Assembly (NCBI GenBank): GCA_003151415.1
Contig: PLXK01000243.1
Span: 10,186 to 63,589 of the forward strand
Reading direction: 5' to 3'
Source of the DNA: Bacteroidota bacterium
GTDB taxonomy: Bacteria > Bacteroidota > Bacteroidia > Palsa-965
Length of the DNA: 53,404 nt
Shown: positions 17,352 through 27,281 of the stretch, in pieces
Numbering within the stretch: the stretch's first letter is position 1
Layout: each line of letters starts with the position of its first letter
Notes under the pieces: model-generated
Databases searched by the model: none
The model's input: the letters and a program-made list of their open reading frames with translations, nothing else
What the model was told of the DNA's origin: nothing
Made by a program: the position numbers and the translations under genes

Positions 17352-17672
17352 AACTGGCCTTTTCGGGATCAATTCTGTTTACTCTTTCCTTTTTCGGATC
17401 AGGGCTTGGGGCCTGTCTGAACAATAAACAACAATCAAGTATCTAAGGGAAAATAGTTACAATCCTCCTTCCAATCCCATTTTACCTTTTTTCAGGAATA
17501 CACAAATCGAATTTCTTTTCGATCGGCTCAGATCAGACCCGGTGGGCATGTTGCGATTTGGAATGTTTCCCTTCTTGGCTATGCAAACCGGGTTCTCAGC
17601 GAATATCAAATGTCGAGGCGCTGCTGTCCGATACATTTGCTCCAGAAACAAATCTCCAAAAAATCAAACATC
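17352..17672. other. Intergenic region before the CsbD gene
   Basis: A 321-bp stretch between the DUF7793-like gene and the CsbD start. A 64-codon minus-strand frame (17457-17651) has no supporting features. It probably carries the stress-inducible promoter of the CsbD/lipoprotein/catalase set, but I could not identify it. Confidence 0.4.
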
Positions 17673-17861
17673 ATGGCCAACATAACCGAACTCAAAGGAA
17701 ACTGGAACGAAACGAAGGGCAAACTAAAACAGCAATTTGCCATTCTTACAGACAACGATCTGTTGCTTGTTGAAGGCAAACACGACGAAATGCTGGGACG
17801 GCTTCAGGCAAAACTTGGAAAAACCAAAGAAGAAATACACAAACTCATCGCCGGGTTGTAA
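17673..17861 (+). CDS. CsbD-family general stress protein
   Basis: A 62-residue CsbD-like protein. The pattern NITELKGNWNETKGKLKQQF, then DLLLVEGKHDEMLGRLQAKL and GKTKEEIHKLI, is the family signature: a small, charged, helical cytoplasmic protein induced by general stress. The true start is the ATG at 17673 (MANITELKG); the open frame extends upstream to 17610 without family sequence. It is followed 47 bp later by a coiled-coil lipoprotein gene and then catalase, which looks like a stress cluster. The molecular function of CsbD proteins is not known. Confidence 0.9.
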   Translation: MANITELKGNWNETKGKLKQQFAILTDNDLLLVEGKHDEMLGRLQAKLGKTKEEIHKLIAGL

Positions 17862-17908
17862 ACCCGACAAAGGCGAATCACTAAACTTCATTTAAATCCA
17901 ACAAAACC

Positions 17909-18355
17909 ATGACATTCAAAAAAACAATTTTAGCAATTGCCGCCTCCACATTCATCCTGGCTGCCCTCATTACCAGCTGCAATACGCCTGCAGAAAAAGT
18001 GGAGAACGCTCAGAAGAACGCAGCGGAGGCCAATGAAGATCTCGACAAAGCCAACAAAGAATATCTGGCTGACCTTGAGAATTACCGCAAAGAAACCGAC
18101 GCAAGAATTGCATCAAATGATTCGAGCATCGCTCAGTTTAAAATAAGAATTGCCCAGGAAAAAGAAGAAGCCAAAGCCGAATATACCAGAAAAATAACCG
18201 AACTCGAACAAAAGAATACTGACATGAAAAAGAGGATGGATGATTACAAAGCAGACGGTAAAGAGAAATGGGAAAAATTCAAAGCAGAATTCAGTATGGG
18301 TATGGACGAACTGGGCAAAGCTTTTAAAGATTTGAAAAATAAGAAAGCCAACTAA
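17909..18355 (+). CDS. Coiled-coil lipoprotein
   Basis: A 148-residue lipoprotein: signal peptide with LAALITSC, then a mature part that is almost entirely charged helix. Ala, Glu and Lys heptads run through about 30-140 (KVENAQKNAAEANEDLDKAN, then KITELEQKNTDMKKRMDDY), indicating a long coiled coil, much as in Lpp-like or envelope spacer proteins. It sits between the CsbD and catalase genes (47 bp and 43 bp gaps), so it is probably co-regulated with them. An envelope role under stress is inferred. No enzyme motif is present. Confidence 0.75.
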   Translation: MTFKKTILAIAASTFILAALITSCNTPAEKVENAQKNAAEANEDLDKANKEYLADLENYRKETDARIASNDSSIAQFKIRIAQEKEEAKAEYTRKITELEQKNTDMKKRMDDYKADGKEKWEKFKAEFSMGMDELGKAFKDLKNKKAN

Positions 18356-18398
18356 AACCAAAACAAGCCCCTCAAAACCCCGATTAAACTTCTCTACC

Positions 18399-19886
18399 AT
18401 GGAAGAAAATAAATTGACGACCGCAAGCGGAAGACCTTATACCGAATTTGACAATTCGCTGACTGTCGGCAGCCGGGGGCCTGTTCTTTTACAGGACTAT
18501 TTTCTACACGAGGACATGGCACATTTCAACCGGGAAAGAATCCCCTCAAGGGTCGTTCATGCTCAGGGAAGCGGGGCGTTCGGCACTTTCACTGTGACGC
18601 ATGACATCACTGCCTATACCAAAGCCAAGCTGTTTTCGGAAATTGGCAAGCAAACACAGATGTTTGTTCGCTTTTCTCTTGTGGCCGGCGAAAAGGGAAG
18701 CTCAGACAGCGAAAGAGACCCCCGCGGATTTGCTCTCAAATTTTATACAGAAGATGGCAATTGGGATCTGGTGGGCAACAACACACCGGTGTTTTTTATC
18801 AAAGACCCTAAAAAATTCTCGCATTTCATTCACACACAAAAGAAAGACCCGCATACAAATTGCAAAAACCCAACTTCAATCTGGGATTTCTGGAGCCTCA
18901 ATCCCGAAAGCCTGCATCAGGTTATGATTCTGATGAGCGATCGCGGAACGCCTTTCTCCCACAGGCACATGCATGGGTTTGGAAGCCACACTTTTTCGTT
19001 TGTCAATAAAGACAATGCCAAAGTGTGGGTGAAATTCCATTTCATTACCCTACAGGGTATTAAAAATTTCAGCAATCAGGAAGCCAACGAAATGAAGGGC
19101 AGAGATACAGATCATGCACAGCGCGATTTAATCGAAGCCATCGGAAAGAAAGATTTCCCAAAGTGGGCTTTTAAAATTCAGGTCATGACTGATTTGGAAG
19201 CCAAAACTTTCAAATGGAATCCTTTTGATATCACAAAGGTCTGGAGTCATACAGATTTTCCTTTGATCGACGTCGGGACTTTTGAGTTGAATAAAATCCC
19301 TGAAAACTATTTCCGGGATGTCGAACAATCGGCATTTGCGCCGGCGCATGTGGTCGATGGCATTGGTTACTCGCCTGACAAACTACTTCAGGGCCGTTTA
19401 CTTTCCTATCCGGATGCCCACAGGTACCGTTTAGGTGTAAACTACGAACACATTCCGGTAAACCAATGCCCCTTTCATGTAACCAACTACCAGCGTGACG
19501 GAGCCATGCAGACGGGCGATAACGGAAGCAACAACCCGAACTACCGCCCGAACAGTTTCGACTCCATCGTCGTTGACCAAGCCTACAAAGAACCTGCCAC
19601 ACAGCTCGACTCCAATACGGCAGACTGGTTTGACCGGAACGAAAACGACAACGATCATTATACCCAGCCGGGTCTTTTATACAGGAATGTCATGAATCCG
19701 ACCGACAGAATAAATCTGTCTGCCAATATCATCACTTCGATGCTTGGTATCGGCGGACCGAAAAAAAATGAAATCATTGAGCGACAACTTTGTCATTTCT
19801 TCAGGGCCGATGTGCAACTGGGGATGTCCATTGCCAAAGGGCTTGGAGTAACGGTCAATGAAAAAGCCATAGTCCATCAGGTTTAA
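18399..19886 (+). CDS. katA: Monofunctional haem catalase (small-subunit clade)
   Basis: A 495-residue catalase converting hydrogen peroxide to water and oxygen. The essential residues are present: distal His54 in RIPSRVVHAQGSGAFGTF, Asn127 in DLVGNNTPVFF, and the haem-ligand Tyr337 in RLLSYPDAHRYRLG. The length and the absence of a C-terminal flavodoxin-like domain fit the small-subunit catalases, and there is no signal peptide, so it is cytoplasmic. It follows the CsbD and coiled-coil lipoprotein genes closely and may share their stress control. No terminator was evident in the 89 bp before the next gene. Identification is firm; the symbol is by analogy. Confidence 0.95.
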   Translation: MEENKLTTASGRPYTEFDNSLTVGSRGPVLLQDYFLHEDMAHFNRERIPSRVVHAQGSGAFGTFTVTHDITAYTKAKLFSEIGKQTQMFVRFSLVAGEKGSSDSERDPRGFALKFYTEDGNWDLVGNNTPVFFIKDPKKFSHFIHTQKKDPHTNCKNPTSIWDFWSLNPESLHQVMILMSDRGTPFSHRHMHGFGSHTFSFVNKDNAKVWVKFHFITLQGIKNFSNQEANEMKGRDTDHAQRDLIEAIGKKDFPKWAFKIQVMTDLEAKTFKWNPFDITKVWSHTDFPLIDVGTFELNKIPENYFRDVEQSAFAPAHVVDGIGYSPDKLLQGRLLSYPDAHRYRLGVNYEHIPVNQCPFHVTNYQRDGAMQTGDNGSNNPNYRPNSFDSIVVDQAYKEPATQLDSNTADWFDRNENDNDHYTQPGLLYRNVMNPTDRINLSANIITSMLGIGGPKKNEIIERQLCHFFRADVQLGMSIAKGLGVTVNEKAIVHQV

Positions 19887-19975
19887 GAGAACCCATTTGT
19901 TAAACGATCAAATCAATAAAAGCCGAACACAGATTACATACTTCTTTCAAAACAATTACAAATAAAACAATTCAA

Positions 19976-22900
19976 ATGAAAAATAAATTATTCCGCCTTG
20001 TTGTAACAGCAATCGCCTTGTGCTCCTTCCCGGGCGCAAATTTTGGCCAGGCGCCCACTCTTGGAACAGCTGCAAATTTTGTTCTTTACACCACAGTTGG
20101 AGCAGTGACCAACACAGGCATTTCGCATTTAACTGGCAATGTAGGAACGAATGTAGGTTCCAGCACAGGCTTTGGAAATGTGGACGGCGGCATGCATGAT
20201 CAGGATGCGGCAAGTGCTCAGTGCTCGACCGATTTGCTGCTTGCTTATGGTCAGCTGAACAGTGCCGTTGCAACCTTCTTTCCGGCTCCCTTGCTCGGAA
20301 ACGGCCAGGTGCTCAATGCAGGAGTTTACTCCATTGCTGCTCCGGCCACTTTAAATTCAACACTCATTTTGGACGGGCAAGGCAATCCCAATGCGCTCTT
20401 TATCTTTAAGATCCAGGCCGCATTCGCCACCAATGCCTCTGCCAAAGTACGCCTGATTAACGGCGCGTTGGCTTGCAATGTTTTCTGGAAAGTAGAGGGC
20501 CAGGTAAGTATCGGGACAGGAACATCCATGAAAGGAACCATTGTTGCTAATAACGCAGCCATTGCCTTGACCGCCGGAGACACACTGGAAGGACGGGCAC
20601 TCTCCCTCAACGGAGCCGTAACACTTGACGGATTATTGGGCTATACGCCGATAGGTTGCCTGAGTCCTTTTCTTACCGGACCCGCTGCGCCGCCACTTGG
20701 CACCACAGCATGTTTCGATTTGTTTTCTTCTGACGGACCGGTGACAAACTCCGGAGTGACATTTGTAACCGGTGACATCGGGACCAATGTAGGAACAACC
20801 ACCGGTTTTCTTCCAATCGATGTAACAGGCAATATTCATGCTGTGCCTGATGGGGCTACGGGACAATGTGCCACCGACCTGGGTACTGTCTATACTTTCC
20901 TGAACACCCTTCCAATTGACATTTTGCTGTTGTACCCGGCCCAGTTCGGCCACAATCTTGTTCTTACCCCCCATACTTACCGTATGAACGGAGCCACGAC
21001 ATTCACAGACACCCTTTATCTGAATGCTGAAGGCAATGCCAACGCAGTCTTCGTCATCCAGATCAAGGGAGCCCTGTCTACAAGTACCTTTTCAAATGTT
21101 GTCCTGATCAACGGCACACAGGCCAAGAATATTTACTGGAACGTAGATGGTGCAGTGAACATCAATGACCATTCCATTTTCAACGGAACAATTATCTGCA
21201 ACAACGGAGCAATCAGTTTAAATACCGGAGTCCTTCTCAATGGAAGAGCCCTGACAACAAACGGAGCCCTGGCCACTTTGGCAATCACAGCCAGCGTACC
21301 TTCCAATTCGGGTCCCGCAGGAAACATTTCAGGTCTTGCCTCAGTTTGTGCCGGTCAGACAGGCGTCATTTATTCCGTGCCTGCAATAACCAATGCAACA
21401 GGTTACAACTGGACTCTTCCCGCCGGCGCAACAATTACCGCCGGGGCCAATACAGACAGTATCACCGTGAGTTTCGGCGCTGCCGCGTCAAGCGGAAACA
21501 TCACCGTTCAGGGCAATACCGGTTGCGGTAACGGAAGTATATCTTCAAATTTTGCAGTGACGGTGAACCAATTACCAGGGGCTCCCGGAATTATAAGCGG
21601 ACCGGCCGTAGTCTGCCAGGGACAAACCGGAGTCGTTTATTCCATACCGCCGATACCCAATGCAACAGGTTACAACTGGACTTTACCAGCCGGAGCAACA
21701 ATCACTACCGGTCTCAACACAAATACGTTTACAGTCACTTTTGGTCCGACTGCAGTCAATGACAATATCACTGTTTCAGGAACCAACAGCTGCGGCACAG
21801 GGCCTTCCTCTGCAAACTTCCCAATCACTGTAAATCCATTGCCTTCTGCTCCGGGAACCATTACCGGCACATCTTCTGTATGTCCCGGACAAACCGGAGT
21901 TGTTTATTCCATACCTCCTGTAGCCAATGCTACGGGTTATACCTGGGCATTGCCTGCCGGAGCAACAATAACCGCAGGTTTAAATACAAACAGCATCACA
22001 GTTAGTTTCGGCGCTGGCGCTTTGAGCGGCAATATTACCGTAGCCGGAACAGATGGTTGCGGGACAGGAACTCCTTCAGCAAATTTTGCCGTCAATATCA
22101 ATACCGTTTCACCGGCGGGACTCATTACAGGTTCTTCGAATGTTTGTCCCGGTCAAACCGGAGTCATTTATTCTGTTCCTGCAGCAACCAATGCCACCGG
22201 TTACAACTGGACACTTCCAGCAGGTGCTTCAATAACTTCCGGTCTGAACACCAACAGCATTACAGTAAGCTTCAGCGCAATTGCTGTAAGCGGCAATATT
22301 GCTGTACAGGGGACCAACGTTTGTGGAAGCGGAACATCCTCTGCAAACTTTGCAGTTAATGTAGGCTCAGCTTCTGCGTCAGGTCCTATTTCAGGATCAC
22401 CGCTGGTTTGTCAGGGGCAAACAGCTGTCCTCTATACTGTTGCTCCAATTACCGGTGCTACAGGTTATAACTGGGTCCTGCCTGCAGGTGCCTCTGTCGC
22501 AACCGGTCTCAACACCGACAGCATTACTGTAGATTTTAGCGTTACTGCCACAAGCGGCACGATTACCGTTCAGGGGACAAGTGCCTGTGGAAACGGAACC
22601 ATTTCCGCCAATTTTGCGGTCACCGTAAATCCTTTGCCAGGTGCATCAGGTCCCGTAACAGGACCCCTTACAGCATGCCAGGGAGAAACCGGGGTGATCT
22701 ATTCCGTGCCGTCAACCGGTAATGCGACAGGTTATGCCTGGACACTTCCGGCCGGAGTTACAATAACCGCTGGCCTGAATACAAATAGCATCACTGTCAG
22801 TTTTGCAACAAATGCAACGAACGGTGTCATTTCAGTTCAGGGTACAAACGGTTGCGGAAAAGGTACAGCCTCGGCAAATCTTGCCGTAACAGTGAATCCC

Positions 22901-24319
22901 TTACCTGCTGCAGCGGGTCCGATAAACGGCCCATTGACAACTTGCGAAGGCCAGACAGGCGTCATCTATTCGGTTTCCCTGATAGCCAATGCAAGCGGTT
23001 ATATCTGGACAATACCCGCCGGAGTTACAATAACTGCGGGCAATAACACCAACGCCATAACGGTTAATTTCAGCAATCTTGCTGCAAACGGCACAATTAC
23101 CGTACAAGGAAGCAATGCTTGTGGGAATGGAACAGTCTCTGCCAATTTCAATTTCACAGTAAACCCTTTGCCCTCGGCTGCAGGCCCTATCAGCGGGCCG
23201 GCCACTGTATGTTCAGGTCAAACCGGAGTGATTTATTCCATACCTGCCGTAAGCAACGCAACAGGATATACCTGGAGCGTACCTTCGGGAGCAACAATCA
23301 CCTCTGGCGCAAATACAGACAGCATCACAGTAAGTTTCAGCGCAGCAGCTGTTAACGGGATGATTTCTGTGGAAGGCACTAACGGTTGTGGCAATGGCAT
23401 TGTTTCGTCAAACTTTGCAGTGACGGTCAACACCACTCCTGTTGCATCTGCAACAAGCAATTCACCTGTATGCTCGGGAGGTTCACTCGAACTCATGTCT
23501 CAAACAGTTGCAGGCGGAACTTATAGCTGGACAGGCCCTTTGAGTTATTCCTCTTCGCTTCAAAACCCGGTCATTCTTGTCGCTTCGGTGACAAATGCGG
23601 GCAACTATTCTCTCTCCGTTTCGGCCAATGGTTGTACTTCAGTTCCTTCAGTTGTTGCCATCGCAGTAGTCATCTGCGACAGTGCCGATTTGAGTGTGGT
23701 TAAAAGTGTCGACAATGTCCATCCGATAATCGGGCGAACTGTTGTATTTACGATTACCGCATCCAACAAAGGTCCCAATGATGCCACTGGAGTTGCCGTA
23801 AACGACATCCTTCAAAGCGGTTACACTTTTGTTTCCTCAACAGAAACCGAAGGAAGCTACGATCCTTCAACAGGTGTTTGGACAATCGGCAATTTGCCAG
23901 CCAGATTATCGTACGTATTAAAAATCACAGCGAAAGTGGTTGCAGGCGGAAACTATCAGAACACGGCCATCATTTATGGCAATTTACCTGACGGAGATAT
24001 GACCAATAACAATTCAACTATTGAAACTTTCCCGACCGACTTCAATATTCCGGAAGGCTTTTCGCCAAATGGCGATGGAATCAATGATGAGTTTGTGATC
24101 CGCGGTCTTGACAGTTATTCTAAAAATACGTTTGTCATTTTCAATCGCTGGGGAGATCAGGTGTTTGAAGCAAGTCCTTATCAAAACAACTGGGCCGGAC
24201 AAAGCGCAAAAGGAATCCGGGTTGGCGGAGATGTATTGCCTGTAGGCACTTATTTCTACGTGCTTGATCTGGGTGATGGATCAGCCATATACAAAGGAAC
24301 CATTTACCTGAATAAATAA
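19976..24319 (+). CDS. Giant secreted ice-binding surface protein: two DUF3494 domains, eight PKD-like repeats, DUF11, T9SS type B signal
   Basis: A 1447-residue exported protein. A signal peptide (1 to about 24, ending NFGQ) is followed by two ice-binding DUF3494 beta-solenoid domains (about 26-230 and 240-440). Hallmarks are LTGNVGTNVGSSTGFGNVDG, NALFIFKIQ and NVFWKVEGQV in the first, and NAVFVIQIKGALSTSTFSN in the second. Eight near-identical PKD/Ig-like repeats of 87-89 residues (about 445-1155, each with GQTGVIYS...NATGY.W..PAG) form a stalk. Then come one divergent Ig-like domain, a DUF11 domain (about 1235-1348) and a type B gliding-motility C-terminal domain (IPEGFSPNGDGINDEFVIRG). 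It is exported by T9SS, and PorP/SprF and OmpA genes follow at 45 and 20 bp. It looks like an ice adhesin. Confidence 0.88.
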   Translation: MKNKLFRLVVTAIALCSFPGANFGQAPTLGTAANFVLYTTVGAVTNTGISHLTGNVGTNVGSSTGFGNVDGGMHDQDAASAQCSTDLLLAYGQLNSAVATFFPAPLLGNGQVLNAGVYSIAAPATLNSTLILDGQGNPNALFIFKIQAAFATNASAKVRLINGALACNVFWKVEGQVSIGTGTSMKGTIVANNAAIALTAGDTLEGRALSLNGAVTLDGLLGYTPIGCLSPFLTGPAAPPLGTTACFDLFSSDGPVTNSGVTFVTGDIGTNVGTTTGFLPIDVTGNIHAVPDGATGQCATDLGTVYTFLNTLPIDILLLYPAQFGHNLVLTPHTYRMNGATTFTDTLYLNAEGNANAVFVIQIKGALSTSTFSNVVLINGTQAKNIYWNVDGAVNINDHSIFNGTIICNNGAISLNTGVLLNGRALTTNGALATLAITASVPSNSGPAGNISGLASVCAGQTGVIYSVPAITNATGYNWTLPAGATITAGANTDSITVSFGAAASSGNITVQGNTGCGNGSISSNFAVTVNQLPGAPGIISGPAVVCQGQTGVVYSIPPIPNATGYNWTLPAGATITTGLNTNTFTVTFGPTAVNDNITVSGTNSCGTGPSSANFPITVNPLPSAPGTITGTSSVCPGQTGVVYSIPPVANATGYTWALPAGATITAGLNTNSITVSFGAGALSGNITVAGTDGCGTGTPSANFAVNINTVSPAGLITGSSNVCPGQTGVIYSVPAATNATGYNWTLPAGASITSGLNTNSITVSFSAIAVSGNIAVQGTNVCGSGTSSANFAVNVGSASASGPISGSPLVCQGQTAVLYTVAPITGATGYNWVLPAGASVATGLNTDSITVDFSVTATSGTITVQGTSACGNGTISANFAVTVNPLPGASGPVTGPLTACQGETGVIYSVPSTGNATGYAWTLPAGVTITAGLNTNSITVSFATNATNGVISVQGTNGCGKGTASANLAVTVNPLPAAAGPINGPLTTCEGQTGVIYSVSLIANASGYIWTIPAGVTITAGNNTNAITVNFSNLAANGTITVQGSNACGNGTVSANFNFTVNPLPSAAGPISGPATVCSGQTGVIYSIPAVSNATGYTWSVPSGATITSGANTDSITVSFSAAAVNGMISVEGTNGCGNGIVSSNFAVTVNTTPVASATSNSPVCSGGSLELMSQTVAGGTYSWTGPLSYSSSLQNPVILVASVTNAGNYSLSVSANGCTSVPSVVAIAVVICDSADLSVVKSVDNVHPIIGRTVVFTITASNKGPNDATGVAVNDILQSGYTFVSSTETEGSYDPSTGVWTIGNLPARLSYVLKITAKVVAGGNYQNTAIIYGNLPDGDMTNNNSTIETFPTDFNIPEGFSPNGDGINDEFVIRGLDSYSKNTFVIFNRWGDQVFEASPYQNNWAGQSAKGIRVGGDVLPVGTYFYVLDLGDGSAIYKGTIYLNK
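21310..23445 (+). repeat. Eight tandem direct repeats of about 265 bp encoding PKD-like domains
   Basis: Within the giant surface protein gene, a unit of about 261-267 bp recurs eight times. Each unit encodes a Cys, GQTGV.YS, NATGY.W.LPAG..IT.G, NT.SITV.F and a NG(T/S)-(S)ANFAVTV end. The copies keep high similarity, so this region is prone to recombination and to assembly collapse. Confidence 0.85.
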
Positions 24320-24364
24320 GAGAAATAAACTTAACAACGCTCATGAAATAACAAATAAAACAAA

Positions 24365-25306
24365 ATGAAAACATTCAACAAATTATTCACCGTATTGATT
24401 CTTGCTCTGGGAAGCTCCACCCTAAAAGCCCAGCAAGATCCAATGTTCACTCACTATATGTACAACACCCTGGCTGTTAACCCGGCGTATGCGGGAAGTC
24501 GCGAGGCCCTGTCAGTGACAGCGCTTTACCGCTCGCAATGGGTTGATTTTAAAGGCGCCCCGGTTACCCAAACACTAACCATGCATGCTCCTTTAAGAAA
24601 CGAGCATCTCGGACTTGGTCTTTGCATTTTGAATGATAAGATCGGCCCTACCAACAACACCTCTGTGGCAATTGATTTTGCATACATCATGAAATTGAGT
24701 AAAAAATCAAAGTTGGCGCTTGGAGTGAGCGGGGGAATAAACATTTTTCAGGCCAGCCTGAATACGCTCAACCTGGATCAGCAAAACGATCCCTCCTTTC
24801 AAAACAACATCAGCAACCACACCACACCGAACTTCGGTTTCGGCGCTTATTATTACCGGGAGCGTTTTTATGCAGGAATCTCCGTACCAAGCCTGATGCA
24901 AAACAGTTACTCTGTCGTTACCGATCCCAACGGGGTAACCCTGTCCGGCATGCAACAAAGGCATTATTACCTGATTGCAGGAACAGTGCTTAACCTGGCA
25001 GATAATCTGGCTTTTAAACCCACAGCCTTTGTCAAAGTCACACCCGGGGCACCTGCAGAGGCTGACCTGACAGCTTCCTTTATTCTGATGAAAAAATTAT
25101 TACTGGGAGCTATGTTCCGCTCGGGCGATGCTTTTGGAGCCTTAATTGGTCTTGACATTACAGATCAGCTTCATGTGGGTTATTCCTACGACTATTCATA
25201 CGGCTTGCAAACATTCAAATACAATCAAGGAAGTCATGAAATTATGCTACGCTACGATTTCGTCTTCTTTTCCAAAAAACAAATTCATTCCCCACGTTAC
25301 TTCTAA
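24365..25306 (+). CDS. PorP/SprF-family type IX secretion outer-membrane protein
   Basis: A 313-residue outer-membrane barrel. A signal peptide ends near LKAQQ and is followed at once by the family signature MFTHYMYNTLAVNPAYAGS. The rest alternates amphipathic strands (ALYRSQWVDFKGAPVTQT, LLGAMFRSGDAFGALIGLDI) to a final barrel strand (EIMLRYDFVFF). PorP/SprF proteins are needed for secretion or anchoring of T9SS substrates with type B C-terminal domains, and their genes often follow such a substrate. Here it lies 45 bp after the ice-binding giant and 20 bp before the OmpA gene, so it is very likely the dedicated partner of that substrate. Confidence 0.9.
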   Translation: MKTFNKLFTVLILALGSSTLKAQQDPMFTHYMYNTLAVNPAYAGSREALSVTALYRSQWVDFKGAPVTQTLTMHAPLRNEHLGLGLCILNDKIGPTNNTSVAIDFAYIMKLSKKSKLALGVSGGINIFQASLNTLNLDQQNDPSFQNNISNHTTPNFGFGAYYYRERFYAGISVPSLMQNSYSVVTDPNGVTLSGMQQRHYYLIAGTVLNLADNLAFKPTAFVKVTPGAPAEADLTASFILMKKLLLGAMFRSGDAFGALIGLDITDQLHVGYSYDYSYGLQTFKYNQGSHEIMLRYDFVFFSKKQIHSPRYF

Positions 25307-25326
25307 ATTATTCAAAAACAAAAATT

Positions 25327-27270
25327 ATGAAAAAATTACAAATCCTTCTACTTGTTTGTCTCGGGCTTAGTCTGAGCATTTTCGGGGCAGAGAAATCAAG
25401 GAAAGAGTTAAAAGGAGATAAATTTTACACCAGATATGCCTTTGACAAAGCCGTTGACTCCTATGAACACACCAGGCACCTCACTATCGAAGGCCAGCGC
25501 CGCTTGGCAGAAAGTTACCACCATCTGGATAAAAACATCGAGTCCGAGATCGCATATTCAAAGCTTCTAAGCTCCCCCGGCAGCATCTTGCCAGAGGACT
25601 ATTACAACTATGCCATGGTTTTGAAAACAAATGGGAAAGTGGATCAGTCTAACACGGCCATGGATAAATTTGCACAACTAAAACCGGAGGATTTGAGGGC
25701 GAAAAGTTATCTGGCGCACAGTCCTGAAATGGCGAAGCTTTTGAAAGACGACGGAACTTATGCTATTGTCCATTTGGATTTCAACACGGATGCAGAAGAT
25801 TTTGGTCCCTCCTACTTCAAGAATAAAATCGTATTTGCTTCGACAAGAGCAGTTCCCAAATTTATTGCCAGAAAATACAACTGGAACAGAAAACCCTTTT
25901 TGGATTTATACAGTTCTGATTTGGATGGCATCCAACTCAAGAAACCCGAAAACTTCGGCAGCACACTCAACGGAAAAATGCATGACGGCCCCGCCAGTTT
26001 TAGCAATGATGGTACCTTCATGGCCTATACCAGGAACAATTACGACGTGAAACGAAAGGACAGCGTGGTGAGAATTGAGATCTACTTTTCGGATTTCAAA
26101 GACGGAAAATGGACCAAACCGGTTGCTTTTGTACTGAACAACAAGGATTATTCAGTCGGACATCCTTGTCTTACCTCTGACGGCAAGACTATGTACTTCG
26201 CAAGCGACATGCCCGGAGGCTTTGGCAAATCCGATATTTACAAAACGGTAAGAAGCGCCAATGGCGACTGGGGCAAAGCAGAAAATCTGGGCGACAAAAT
26301 AAATACCGAAGGAGATGAAATGTTTCCTTTTTATGAGGAAAACAATCAGGTTCTGTTTTTCTCATCCAACGGCCGTTTTGGTCTTGGCGGACTGGATATT
26401 TTCATGTGTGCACTGAATGGTTCCAAATTCGGACAGGTATCCAATGCGGGTTTTCCATTCAATACCCAATATGATGATTTTGCCACAATCGTTGACAGCA
26501 AGATGAGCAAAGGATATTTTTCTTCAAACAGAACCGGAGGCAGCGGGGATGATGACATCTATTCCGTTGAAATTCTCAAACCTCTTCCCATCGGCAAAAA
26601 AATCAAAGGCATAGCGAAAACCCAGGCTGGCAACTCCATACCCAATACTTTTGTCACCCTTTTTGATGACAAAGGCCGTATCCTGGATACCATGACCACC
26701 AAATATGACGGCGCATTTGCTTTTCTGGTTGAAACAGATAAACAGTTCAAACTTTCAGGAAAAAAAGAACCCTACATCGAAGGCGACACCGCAGTGAGTA
26801 CCGCCAGCAAAGAATTTGTTGTCAAAGCAGATGTTATATTGCTGACTAAAAAAGAAATGATCGAAGAAAAAATTCAGGTAAATTCAGATCTTGGCAAAAT
26901 ACTGGATCTGGATCTGCATTCAATCTACTTTGATCTTGACAAATACAATATCAATCCGGAAGCGGCAGCTGTGCTGAACAACATCATTCAGACCATGAAT
27001 GAGCATCCCGGAATGACGGTTGAATTGCGTTCTTACACCGATTGCAGAGCTTCCATGGAATACAATCAGAAGCTCTCAGACAAACGGGCCAGCGTTTCGG
27101 CAGAATACATCCGGAAAAAAATCACCAAACCAGAGCGCATTACAGGAAAAGGGTATGGTGAAACCAAACTGGTAAACGGATGTGCCTGTGAAGGAGATGT
27201 CGTTTCCACCTGTTCGGAAGAAGAACATCAAAAAAACAGACGAACCGAATTCATCATCACCAAAAAATAA
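25327..27270 (+). CDS. OmpA-family protein with TPR-like, PD40 and OmpA domains (SprE/PorE-like)
   Basis: A 647-residue envelope protein. A signal peptide (1-20) leads to a helical TPR-like part (about 25-130; RRLAESYHHLDKNIESEIAY), then PD40/WD40-like beta-propeller repeats (about 140-415; YFASDMPGGFGKSDIY, LFFSSNGRFGLGGLDIF, YFSSNRTGGSGDDDIY). A carboxypeptidase-regulatory-like segment follows (about 420-500), then an OmpA peptidoglycan-binding domain (about 535-645) with TDCRASMEYNQKLSDKRA. This architecture matches the T9SS PorE-type proteins that tie the outer-membrane machinery to peptidoglycan. It is the last gene of the three-gene operon and is closed by a strong terminator. Confidence 0.88.
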   Translation: MKKLQILLLVCLGLSLSIFGAEKSRKELKGDKFYTRYAFDKAVDSYEHTRHLTIEGQRRLAESYHHLDKNIESEIAYSKLLSSPGSILPEDYYNYAMVLKTNGKVDQSNTAMDKFAQLKPEDLRAKSYLAHSPEMAKLLKDDGTYAIVHLDFNTDAEDFGPSYFKNKIVFASTRAVPKFIARKYNWNRKPFLDLYSSDLDGIQLKKPENFGSTLNGKMHDGPASFSNDGTFMAYTRNNYDVKRKDSVVRIEIYFSDFKDGKWTKPVAFVLNNKDYSVGHPCLTSDGKTMYFASDMPGGFGKSDIYKTVRSANGDWGKAENLGDKINTEGDEMFPFYEENNQVLFFSSNGRFGLGGLDIFMCALNGSKFGQVSNAGFPFNTQYDDFATIVDSKMSKGYFSSNRTGGSGDDDIYSVEILKPLPIGKKIKGIAKTQAGNSIPNTFVTLFDDKGRILDTMTTKYDGAFAFLVETDKQFKLSGKKEPYIEGDTAVSTASKEFVVKADVILLTKKEMIEEKIQVNSDLGKILDLDLHSIYFDLDKYNINPEAAAVLNNIIQTMNEHPGMTVELRSYTDCRASMEYNQKLSDKRASVSAEYIRKKITKPERITGKGYGETKLVNGCACEGDVVSTCSEEEHQKNRRTEFIITKK

Positions 27271-27281
27271 ACCGTTCATTC

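Noticed and set aside
17457-17651. 64-codon minus-strand gene before the CsbD gene
   Set aside because: No recognisable features, and it overlaps the likely promoter region of the CsbD gene.
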